DNA of 64,000 bases. Origin: Tenacibaculum sp. 190524A02b. Lineage in GTDB: Bacteria > Bacteroidota > Bacteroidia > Flavobacteriales > Flavobacteriaceae. The notes under the pieces were generated by a model that saw only the letters and a program-made list of their open reading frames with translations, made no database searches and was not told where the DNA came from. The stretch spans positions 1,163,501 to 1,227,500 of the forward strand of contig NZ_OZ038525.1 in assembly GCF_964036645.1 (NCBI RefSeq), in the 5' to 3' direction. Numbering within the stretch: the stretch's first letter is position 1; the number at the start of each line of letters is the position of its first letter. The position numbers and the translations under genes were made by a program. Shown here one piece after another: positions 18,999 to 26,812 of the stretch.

Positions 18999-20321
18999 AT
19001 GAAAACCATACAACATTTAGCAATCGCAATTTTATTACTTATTCAAAGTGTGTCATTTGCTCAAGAAAACAAACTAGATATTATTAAACAAAAATTTGAT
19101 CCTTTGTTAAAAGAACAAAATAAAGGGATTGCTGTTCTTGTTAAAAAAAATAACCAAATAAAAACAGTAAGTCTAGGTAATTTTAATTTAAATGAAAATC
19201 ACGTTTTTAATATTGGTAGCGCCACCAAAACCTTTACCGCTATTCTGTTTCTTCAAGAACTAGAAAAAGGAAATTTAAAACTTACCGATAGTATAGGAGC
19301 CTACCTACCTCCTATTACTAATGTAGATAGCTCAATAACTATTGAAGCCTTATTAACGCATGAAAGTGGTTTAGATGAAGTTATTGGTAAAAATTTACAA
19401 GAAATTTTTTACGGGAAAAAGGATTCTTTATACACTGATAATTTATTAAATCAGATTGAAAAAAATAATCCAGATATGATTGGTAAATTTGATTATTGTA
19501 ATACTAATTATTTTCTGTTAGGTAAAATTATTGAAAAAGTTACCGATCAAAGTTATTTTGACTTGCTTAGAGAACGCATTATCATTCCTTTAAAAATGAA
19601 TAATACTTACCCTTATGTGCATAGAAATTTACCAAACTTAGCGACGCCTTATGATAATAATAAAGATGTAACAGCTTATTTAGACTATCGTTACTTTGCA
19701 AACATTGCTTATGCAGCAGGTAGTATTGCTTCTACATTGGCTGATATGGAAGTATTTTTTAGCTCTCTTTTTGAAACGGAAATACTTCTAAAAAAAGAGA
19801 CTCTAAAATTAATGTTAGAATCTGGTAATAAAATATACGGTTTAGGGATATTTAAAGAAAATTACAAAGGAGAAAAAATATATGAACATGGCGGAAACAA
19901 TATAGGCTACTCTTTTATAAATGCATACAACCCAAAAACTAAGAATTTATTTTTATCATTTACAAACTCTCATAGAATGCCTTTAGGAAAATCATTAAAA
20001 AATGATTTGTTCTCCTATTTAAACAATGAAGCTATTGAAAAATTTAATAGCATTAATATAGCTGACTTTAAAGATATAACGGGTAAATATTTATTGAAAG
20101 AAGCAAACTTAATTTTTGAAATTACACAAGAAAAAGACAAGTTATTTTTAATAGCCAAAGCTCAAGGAATAAAAAGTGAATTAATTCAAAAAAATAAAAC
20201 AACCCTTTATGATACTTCAGTTGGAGCCACTTTAACTAAAATTGAAGGAACTAATGATCGTTTAACATTCAACCAAAATGGTTTTACTACTACTATTAGT
20301 AAAGTAACATCAGAAAACTAA
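18999..20321 (+). CDS. Secreted serine hydrolase, beta-lactamase/D-peptidase fold (family S12-like)
   Basis: 440 residues. A signal peptide (MKTIQHLAIAILLLIQSVSFAQ) is followed by a class C beta-lactamase-type domain: SxxK at residues 74-77 (SATK, nucleophile Ser74), YxN at 166-168 (YCN), and H-x-G near residue 307 (EHGGNN). A smaller C-terminal domain of about 90 residues follows (ADFKDITGKYLLKEANLIFEI), as in many S12 members. The family includes D-Ala-D-Ala carboxypeptidases, D-aminopeptidases and esterases. It converges on a D-amino-acid locus downstream, so a D-peptidase role is attractive but unproven. Codon use is ordinary for the window. Confidence 0.85.
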   Translation: MKTIQHLAIAILLLIQSVSFAQENKLDIIKQKFDPLLKEQNKGIAVLVKKNNQIKTVSLGNFNLNENHVFNIGSATKTFTAILFLQELEKGNLKLTDSIGAYLPPITNVDSSITIEALLTHESGLDEVIGKNLQEIFYGKKDSLYTDNLLNQIEKNNPDMIGKFDYCNTNYFLLGKIIEKVTDQSYFDLLRERIIIPLKMNNTYPYVHRNLPNLATPYDNNKDVTAYLDYRYFANIAYAAGSIASTLADMEVFFSSLFETEILLKKETLKLMLESGNKIYGLGIFKENYKGEKIYEHGGNNIGYSFINAYNPKTKNLFLSFTNSHRMPLGKSLKNDLFSYLNNEAIEKFNSINIADFKDITGKYLLKEANLIFEITQEKDKLFLIAKAQGIKSELIQKNKTTLYDTSVGATLTKIEGTNDRLTFNQNGFTTTISKVTSEN

Positions 20322-20339
20322 TAAATTGATAATGAACTA

Positions 20340-20360
20340 CCCCGATGCAAAACATCGGGG
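20340..20360 (+). terminator. CCCCGATG/CATCGGGG hairpin
   Basis: Perfect 8-bp GC-rich stem with the loop CAAAA, 19 bp after the serine hydrolase stop codon. The downstream flank is not a T tract. The same stem recurs at 40313 and in reduced form at 41447. It is probably the transcript terminator or 3' stabiliser. Confidence 0.7.
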
Positions 20361-20545
20361 AGTTAAACGTTTGGATATTATCCTTTCTATATAATTGGGA
20401 ACCTTATTTAATTAAAAAACGGTATAATTTTTCATAACTGACATATTTATTAAAGTTTCTAAATGCGTAATGAGTTATGTATAATCAATTTTAATATTCT
20501 AATTTAGCAACACAATTATAACCGCTATGTTTGTATATTTACGTT

Positions 20546-20593
20546 ATGAATGTAAGACTATCTAAAGAACAAAAAATTGCAATTAAGATGTAA
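20546..20593 (+). pseudogene. Possible N-terminal remnant of a RadC-like JAB-domain gene
   Basis: The 15-residue frame MNVRLSKEQKIAIKM matches my recollection of how RadC-type proteins carried on Bacteroidota mobile elements begin (M-[NK]-[IV]-[RK]-L-[ST]-x-x-Q-K-I), then stops. Nothing of the catalytic JAB domain is visible after it. Short length makes this tentative. Confidence 0.3.
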
Positions 20594-20792
20594 CGGTTCT
20601 GTAGATATAACTTTAGAAGTAAAATCCCATACTAGTCCAGCATATCGAGCTTTTAAGACTGGATTAGTTACTTGATTGGTTCTTTTTTCCTAATATATTT
20701 TTCATCCTTTATTTCATTTATAGGTACAATAGTTTCAGTATTTTTAACATGTGGTAAATATTTGATTATACTTCTTAGAAAAACAACAAACA

Positions 20793-20920
20793 TGTCATTT
20801 TGAATGCTTTTTAGGTACGAAAAAGTGTGTCGAAAACTATTTTACAATTAAGATGTTACTCCTCGATAAAAAATCATTTTCCATTACATTGCAAATAATT
20901 TCGCTCGAAGCAACAGTTAC
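20793..20920 (+). repeat. Dispersed palindromic repeat, family A, copy 2
   Basis: Degenerate copy. Recognisable blocks are TGTCATTTTGAATG at the left, TGTCGAAAACTATTTTAC, CTCGATAAAAAATCATTTTCC and ACAT-TGCAAATAATTTCGCTCGAAG at the right, in the order seen in the other copies. Confidence 0.6.
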
Positions 20921-21010
20921 GTATTATTGAAAACTGTACAATGCCAATTAGAAAAAGTGTACTAATGTTATTTGTAGAAGAAAATTAACTATTTATGTTC
21001 AATAGTATAA

Positions 21011-22540
21011 TTATATTTTTTCTGTATCGGTTAAATGTTTTGTTTTATTACTTTGTTGATTAAACGTATGCATTAATTGATATACGTATGGTATTTGCTT
21101 TTGAAAACGTGTTAAAATATCATAGGAAATATTTTTTCTACTAAACGGAACAATTTTTACGTATTCTTGAATTTCATTGGCATTTCTACCATATTTGTAT
21201 TCATACGGAAAACGCCCATCAATATCAATTAAGTTATCAGGATTATCTTTATTAACTACACTTATATAAAACTCGCTATTTTTAATAGTTCCTTTAGGAT
21301 TGAATAATTTTTCTTGTTTTAAATAATCGTGTAATTCTTTGGCAGTATCTACAGCCGGATCAATTAATTGTATCTTATCTACCATAAAATTTCGATACAA
21401 ATATTCTCCTCTTTTATCTTTGTAATTATACAGTTCTTTTAAAATTTCGTTAATCTCATTTGTCATATATGGATAATGCGTACATCCCAAAATAATTGAT
21501 TTTAACTTATTTTTAGTTTTAGATAGTCTTATTTTCTCTAATAGTGTTACCAAATGATAACGTACATAATTTTTGGCATCATTAATTTGAAGAACTGAGC
21601 AATCGTCTGTTTTTTCACGATCACATAATATTCTGCTATCAGTAAAATCAAAATTATAGACATCAAAAAGAGTTTTATCAATTTTTACCTCTCCATTTAA
21701 GCTAGGCCCTTTATAATCTTTTCGCGGTTTTTTAAGGTTTTTATTGAAGTAATTTGGGTCTTCATCAACAGCTTCTGCAATTCCAAGTCCTCCTTGAGAA
21801 AATACTTCTATTTTTCCTTTATAACCTAACTCCTCTTTCATTTTTAAAATGGTGTTTTTATAGCCTTTTGATGCTATGGTACCTACAGTTGCTAATACAC
21901 CTATAACAGCATCTTCGTCTTTTTTTATACTAGCTAAAGTTCCTCTAACTCCTGCATCAATTACTCCAATAACTTTTAGCTTAGCATTGGCTTGCTTTAG
22001 GAAAGCTTCAATATATTCTTTACCATACGCTGTGGCTGTATTACAGGCTATTACAATAGCTTTAACTGGTTTTTTATCTGTTTTAGGAGTTTTATCATTA
22101 GCATCTAAATAGTATTTATTATTCATTAAAAACTGAGCGTCTTTAATAATATGTTCTTTAAGTAATGCTACCTTGTTTTCTTTAGAATAATTCCCGTAAG
22201 GCATATTTGCTTGATCTCCTAAATAAATAAAGGACTCTTTTTCAAAATCAAAATTTCCGTCACTTCCTTTTTCATGAGAATCGTTTTTATTTTTATCATA
22301 GTTTACAATGGCTTTTAATACTGTTAAACCACCTGTTCCAGAATCAAATACACCTATTGGTAACGATTTATCTACATTTAAATAATTGGCCTTATTAATA
22401 TGATAAAAATTGCTTTTATCATTGATTATTGTATTAACTATATTGTCATTTTTAACAACTGCTTTTTTAGTTGTTTTCTTTTTACAACTTGAAAAAGTAA
22501 CTATTAAAAATGCAATGATTAAGAGATATTTTTTCTTCAT
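21011..22540 (-). CDS. Exported lipoprotein related to glutamate racemase (MurI fold)
   Basis: 509 residues. A lipoprotein signal peptide (MKKKYLLIIAFLIVTFSS, Cys19) precedes a complete Asp/Glu racemase domain: PIGVFDSGTGGLTV (Asp66), YLGDQANMPYG, catalytic Cys166 in IACNTAT, and the second catalytic Cys353 in LGCTHYP. Known glutamate racemases are cytosolic, about 260-290 residues, and supply D-Glu for the cell wall. Here the protein is nearly twice as long because of insertions (about residues 83-102, 145-158, 262-325) and a C-terminal extension of about 100 residues. Both Cys are present, so racemase activity is likely, in the periplasm or at the surface. It is last in the operon with D-aminoacylase, SusCD and the M14 peptidase, after a 198-bp gap. 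Confidence 0.85.
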   Translation of the reverse strand: MKKKYLLIIAFLIVTFSSCKKKTTKKAVVKNDNIVNTIINDKSNFYHINKANYLNVDKSLPIGVFDSGTGGLTVLKAIVNYDKNKNDSHEKGSDGNFDFEKESFIYLGDQANMPYGNYSKENKVALLKEHIIKDAQFLMNNKYYLDANDKTPKTDKKPVKAIVIACNTATAYGKEYIEAFLKQANAKLKVIGVIDAGVRGTLASIKKDEDAVIGVLATVGTIASKGYKNTILKMKEELGYKGKIEVFSQGGLGIAEAVDEDPNYFNKNLKKPRKDYKGPSLNGEVKIDKTLFDVYNFDFTDSRILCDREKTDDCSVLQINDAKNYVRYHLVTLLEKIRLSKTKNKLKSIILGCTHYPYMTNEINEILKELYNYKDKRGEYLYRNFMVDKIQLIDPAVDTAKELHDYLKQEKLFNPKGTIKNSEFYISVVNKDNPDNLIDIDGRFPYEYKYGRNANEIQEYVKIVPFSRKNISYDILTRFQKQIPYVYQLMHTFNQQSNKTKHLTDTEKI

Positions 22541-22592
22541 TTTATCTTAATTCTTATATTATTAATGAATAATGGTTTTGTATAATTTTAAC

Positions 22593-22652
22593 TGTTCTCG
22601 ATACTTTTTTTATTGCGTTTGCACTTCATAAAAAACACTTGTACTGACATTC
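22593..22652 (-). repeat. Dispersed palindromic repeat, family A, partial copy 3
   Basis: Only one half is present, inverted relative to the others: TTCTCGATAC at the left and a CACTTGTACTGACATT end at the right (compare CACTCGAACTGACA). It sits between the D-aminoacylase gene and the racemase gene and may separate their transcription. Confidence 0.5.
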
Positions 22653-22738
22653 AAAAAATTATTTGCAAGCTGTATTTTAGATGTAGTTTTCCTGAACTAT
22701 AAGAAATTATAGTTCTAACTACCTATATGTTAATCTGC

Positions 22739-24292
22739 TTATTTGGTTAAGACGCTCCCTCTTAGTAAGTTGGTAAACTGCCCTTCGTCTATGGCTAATT
22801 TTCCATTGATAATACTATACTTTAATCCTTCTGATAGTTGAAAAGCATCGGTAAAATTAGCATGGTCTTTAAAGGTTTTTGGATTGAAAATAATAATGTC
22901 TGCAAAATTTCCTGTTTGTAAACTTCCCCTATTTTTAATTTTAAAAATAGCTGCGGTTTTTGCTGTACTGTTGTTAATAAATGTGGGTAAATCTATAATC
23001 TTATCTTGTAGTACATATTTGTTGTATTTTCTAGGAAATGAACCATATTTTCTAGGATGCCCCGTATTACCATCTGAGCCTGTAACTACCCAATTTTGCT
23101 GCATAAAATAGTGAATATCTTGAGGGTTCATATTAAAAGAAGCTACACGTACATATCCTGTTTTTAAAATAGAGAAAACGGCTTCTTCTGGTGTTTGGTT
23201 TAATAAATTAGAAATTTCTAATAAATTTTTTCCATCAAATTTTGGAGCTTCTGATTTTACTATTAATAGTTTGTCCGGTCCTCCTCTACGTGTAATGTTC
23301 TTTTTTGTATCAGCCAATATTTTTGGTTGCAATACAGGGTTATTATAGCGAATCATTAACGAATCTTTCCCTCCACTTTCTGCCCAACGTGGTGCTACTG
23401 CTGATTTTAATCCTGTTGCAGAAGCATCATAAGGGTATTGATTTGCAGTAACCTCAATTCCTTCTTTTTGTGCATTTTCAATAGCTTTTACTATTTCTTT
23501 ACTTTGATGCCATACATCTACTCCTAAACATTTTATATGTGAAATATGGATAGGTAATTGGGCTTTACGACCAATTTCTATGGCTTCTTCAATTGCAGGA
23601 ATTAAACCTACAGTATATGAGCTTTCATCACGTAAATGGGTATCATAAATTCCGTTGTGTTTCGCTACCGTTTTTGCCAAAGCAATAACTTCATCTGTAT
23701 TTGAATAGCTTCCCGGAGAATAAAATAATCCTGTTGAGATACCAAAGGCGCCAGCTTTCATTTCTTCCGCTACTAGTTGTTGCATTTTGGTAATTTCTTT
23801 TGCAGTAGCTTTTCTATCGCTTTTTCCCATTACTTGGTTTCTAATGGTTCCATGTCCTACCAAAGGAACCACATTTGTACCAATTCCTTGAGTAGCATAC
23901 AAATCAATATATTTTGAAGTTGGGTAAAAACTATCTCCATCATTACCAACTACAACTGTAGTAATTCCTTGAAATAGAAAAGGCTTATTATGTGAATTTT
24001 TGGCAACCGTAAGGTCTCGATCTGCATGTGTATGCGGATCTATAAATCCAGGGCAAACAATTAATCCTTTAGCATCTATTGTTTTTTTTGCATTGATATT
24101 AGCATCTTTAGGATTTCCTAAAAAAATGATTCTATCATTTTTTATAGCGATATCATTTTGATTTGGACTGGTATCAATTCCATTATAAACTGTACCATTT
24201 TTAATGAGTATATCTGCTTCTATTTTCTTCTTTGAACACGAAGAAAAAAACATGATAATAATAAGTGTTGAGATATAAGTTTTACAGTTCAT
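22739..24292 (-). CDS. N-acyl-D-amino-acid deacylase (D-aminoacylase) lipoprotein
   Basis: 517 residues. The lipoprotein signal peptide ends at Cys19 (FFSSC). The amidohydrolase fold follows: the N-terminal sandwich (ILIKNGTVYNGID), HxH at 87-89 (GFIDPHTHAD), His in YDTHLRDES, His in IHISHIK, and the catalytic Asp in VTGSDGNTGHP. These match D-aminoacylases, which release D-amino acids from N-acyl or peptide-like conjugates. The segment VVVGNDG has Asp where the metal-binding Cys of the Alcaligenes enzyme (GNCG) would be. It lies nine bases after the amine-dehydrogenase-like gene. The signal peptide puts it outside the cytoplasm, with the exported racemase-like protein. Confidence 0.88.
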   Translation of the reverse strand: MNCKTYISTLIIIMFFSSCSKKKIEADILIKNGTVYNGIDTSPNQNDIAIKNDRIIFLGNPKDANINAKKTIDAKGLIVCPGFIDPHTHADRDLTVAKNSHNKPFLFQGITTVVVGNDGDSFYPTSKYIDLYATQGIGTNVVPLVGHGTIRNQVMGKSDRKATAKEITKMQQLVAEEMKAGAFGISTGLFYSPGSYSNTDEVIALAKTVAKHNGIYDTHLRDESSYTVGLIPAIEEAIEIGRKAQLPIHISHIKCLGVDVWHQSKEIVKAIENAQKEGIEVTANQYPYDASATGLKSAVAPRWAESGGKDSLMIRYNNPVLQPKILADTKKNITRRGGPDKLLIVKSEAPKFDGKNLLEISNLLNQTPEEAVFSILKTGYVRVASFNMNPQDIHYFMQQNWVVTGSDGNTGHPRKYGSFPRKYNKYVLQDKIIDLPTFINNSTAKTAAIFKIKNRGSLQTGNFADIIIFNPKTFKDHANFTDAFQLSEGLKYSIINGKLAIDEGQFTNLLRGSVLTK

Positions 24293-24301
24293 AACTTCTA
24301 A

Positions 24302-25297
24302 TTAATTTATAAAACCAGGTACGGCAACTGTTGCCATTGTTTGTAAACCTACTGGTGCTTTTAAAATACTATTAATGCAATTAATAGTAATTGCGCAAGT
24401 GGCAATATCACCATTAATTCCGCCTTCAATTTCTGAAGAAAAATTAGGAATCCCTTTGATAGTAACCTTGTCAAAAGATCGAGGTTCACCAATAGCAGCT
24501 TTGAAATGCATTTTTATTTTACACTCTCCATTTTTATATCCGTGAGCAATTTGCTCTACACCTCTAGCCTCTCCTTTTTTTACTTTAATTGCTTTAGAGG
24601 CAACATCAGCTTCAGCAATTACAGGATCTAAACTTTCCGTAACCTTGTCTAATTCTATCCCTATAGTATTGGCCAATAAATATACAGATTCTTGTAAGCC
24701 TACATGACGTAATTTTCCTGTAGCTTCTTTTTCTCTAAAAGTATCAATAGTAAGCCCTGCGCCTATTTTTTGTTGAAAAGGTATACGTCTTGAGGTAGCA
24801 TCTTGTACTCTTTCTACTAAAATATGTGAAACATCCTTAGATATTGAGGTAAATACAGAAGGAAGGTAATCCATTAAAAACCCAGGGTTTACTCCTGTAC
24901 CTAAACAAGTAATATTGTTTTCTTTACAAATAGTATCTAGTTGTTTACTTAATTTAGGTTGTAATTTCCATGGATATGATAATTCTTCACATGTAGAAAT
25001 TACTGGAATACCAAATTTAGCAACTTCTTTTACTTGAGGAATTAATTTTTCTAAACTTGAAACGGTAGTAATAATAGCTACATCTGGTTTTGTTTTTAAA
25101 TTATTCAACGCTTCCTCTACAGAGGAAAAAATAATTACATTAGTTGGTAACTCTTTATCTAATTCAGATAATGATTTTCCTTTTAATAATGGGTTTATAT
25201 CTACAGCAGCAATAGTTTTAACGGTGCTTTTTTGAGCGATGTATTTGCCTATTTGTACTCCTAATGGTCCGTAACCTATTTGTAAAATAGTTATCAT
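24302..25297 (-). CDS. DapB-like NAD(P)-dependent amine dehydrogenase
   Basis: 331 residues, no signal peptide. An N-terminal Rossmann fold (IGYGPLGVQIG, residues 7-17; AAVDINP) is followed by VISTCEELSYPW and the family signature GTGVNPGFLMDYLP. This pattern belongs to the dihydrodipicolinate-reductase-like group that includes clostridial 2,4-diaminopentanoate dehydrogenase, which oxidatively deaminates a diamino acid. It is the only clearly cytosolic enzyme in the operon, so it may process an imported amino acid. D-amino acid, diamino acid or imine substrates are all possible. It sits between susD and the D-aminoacylase gene. Confidence 0.8.
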   Translation of the reverse strand: MITILQIGYGPLGVQIGKYIAQKSTVKTIAAVDINPLLKGKSLSELDKELPTNVIIFSSVEEALNNLKTKPDVAIITTVSSLEKLIPQVKEVAKFGIPVISTCEELSYPWKLQPKLSKQLDTICKENNITCLGTGVNPGFLMDYLPSVFTSISKDVSHILVERVQDATSRRIPFQQKIGAGLTIDTFREKEATGKLRHVGLQESVYLLANTIGIELDKVTESLDPVIAEADVASKAIKVKKGEARGVEQIAHGYKNGECKIKMHFKAAIGEPRSFDKVTIKGIPNFSSEIEGGINGDIATCAITINCINSILKAPVGLQTMATVAVPGFIN

Positions 25298-25373
25298 ATT
25301 TTTTAATTATTCTTTAAAAAGAGGCTGATTAAAAACACTGAACAACCTCTTTTTTATTGAAACAAAGTTTATT

Positions 25374-26807
25374 TTATTGATTTACTTCAGTAGTTGAATA
25401 AATATCAATGTTTTTTGGTGTGTTAGAATTTGCATTTATAGCATTCTGAGAATAAGGAAACCTTTCTGGATATTTTGTTACTGAGTTATTATTTAATGGA
25501 AAAGGAACCGCTATATCTGAGTCAGATTTACGAAGCCTTCTAGCATCATTAAATGGAATAAATGTACCAAAACCTGTTACATACCTTTCTTCTATTATTT
25601 CTCTTAATAAAGCTCTGGTTGAGTTTATATTATCTGCATTCTCAATGCCACCATTATCAAAATCAGTAGCAACATAATCATCATACTGCAATACATCTGA
25701 AGCGTTAACTTTATCAAATAAAACTCCAGAAGCTGTAAGTTGTCTTACCTGATTTAAATTATTCAATCCTGTATTAAAATCTACAGTTCTAGCGCCTGTT
25801 TCTGCAAGAATTAATAAATTTTCTTGATACGAAACTAGATACATATGGGTTAATTCTCCTGTTATTCTTTTTGTAGTACTACTTCTATGTCTAGTATCTG
25901 TATAATATTTATTTCTTGCTTGCTCATTGGTTTTTGCATTGTTTCTATTATAACTAGCTGTAGTACCTAACAAACCAGCACTATAGTTATCTGTATTAGT
26001 TGTCATATAACCAGCTCTTCCTAGCATAAATCTATATAGTAAATTCTCAGCACCAGTGTCTCCAGAAGGTGGTACAAACTTCATTGTATTAGCATTAGAA
26101 GAAATTCCATTTAAAGCTGCATTATAAGCAAGGGAGTATTGTTTAGTTTGTAAATAATACCTTGCTTTTAAAGTATAAGCAACTTGCGCCCATTTTGTTG
26201 GATCTCCTTGAAAAAATATGTCTTCAGGAAGACTTGTACCAACACCAGATGTAGTTAGTTCGGTAATGGCATTATCTAATACTAATTGCAATCTAACATA
26301 CACTTCACTCTGTTTATCAAATTTTGGATCATATTGTGGGTTATCTTGATTTGTGATCGCATCACTATAAGGAATATCTCCCCAAATGGCAGCAGCAGTT
26401 CCTACAGCATGAGCCTCTATTATTTTACTAATACCACCTATTAATAGTTGTCTAGATATTGGTTCTGTAGGAAGTGACCTATTTATTAATGCGTTTTGTT
26501 TTAAAATACCGTTGTATAAGTACCCCCAAGCACTATCGCATTCTTCCGTTGAAATACTATAATTGTGAAGTGCATCGTACAATAGTATTTCTCCTTTATA
26601 TTGTCCTGACCACATTGCAGATATACGCTGTAAATGACTAACGTTAATTGCAATATCAGCTAACATTGTTCCTTTTATCAACAAGTTTGCTGGTAAATTT
26701 ACATCTGTTGTTAAATTATTTTTATTAAAGTTGATTTCTTCAAATGAACTATCACAAGAAAGAAACAACATTACTGAAATTATAAAAAAAGAAATTTTAG
26801 TTCTCAT
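25374..26807 (-). CDS. SusD/RagB-family surface nutrient-binding lipoprotein
   Basis: 477 residues with a lipoprotein signal peptide (FFIISVMLFLS, Cys18). Helical TPR-like SusD features follow: SAWGYLYNGILKQNALIN, LIGGISKIIEAHAVGTAAAIWGDIPYSDA, WAQVAYTLKARYYLQTKQYSLAYNAAL, and a C-terminal RYVTGFGTFIPFNDARRLRKSD segment. It appears to belong to the SusD-like group that is frequent outside glycan loci. It caps the SusC barrel encoded five bases upstream. There are no glycosidases nearby; peptidase and D-aminoacylase neighbours point to peptides or acylated amino acids as ligands. Confidence 0.92.
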   Translation of the reverse strand: MRTKISFFIISVMLFLSCDSSFEEINFNKNNLTTDVNLPANLLIKGTMLADIAINVSHLQRISAMWSGQYKGEILLYDALHNYSISTEECDSAWGYLYNGILKQNALINRSLPTEPISRQLLIGGISKIIEAHAVGTAAAIWGDIPYSDAITNQDNPQYDPKFDKQSEVYVRLQLVLDNAITELTTSGVGTSLPEDIFFQGDPTKWAQVAYTLKARYYLQTKQYSLAYNAALNGISSNANTMKFVPPSGDTGAENLLYRFMLGRAGYMTTNTDNYSAGLLGTTASYNRNNAKTNEQARNKYYTDTRHRSSTTKRITGELTHMYLVSYQENLLILAETGARTVDFNTGLNNLNQVRQLTASGVLFDKVNASDVLQYDDYVATDFDNGGIENADNINSTRALLREIIEERYVTGFGTFIPFNDARRLRKSDSDIAVPFPLNNNSVTKYPERFPYSQNAINANSNTPKNIDIYSTTEVNQ

Positions 26808-26812
26808 GATAT

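Larger units (their letters stand above)
20322..21010. other. 689 bp without an intact gene; hairpin, small gene remnants and a repeat
   Basis: After a strong hairpin, the region holds a 15-codon frame that looks like the beginning of a RadC/JAB protein (listed separately), a second short reading phase (GSVDITLEVKSHTSPAYRAF, near 20597-20670), a 41-codon open frame on the minus strand (20668-20793; LRSIIKYLPHVKNTETIVPI) with a natural-looking composition, and a family A repeat. This looks like a place where accessory DNA has decayed. Confidence 0.45.

Noticed and set aside
21011..22540. Housekeeping MurI supplying D-Glu for the cell's own wall
   Set aside because: The lipobox, the doubled length and the operon context with exported enzymes argue against a cytosolic wall-synthesis role.
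25541..25570. Further GCATCATT-like string as an ECF promoter
   Set aside because: It is inside the susD coding sequence and has no CGTC box at the right distance.
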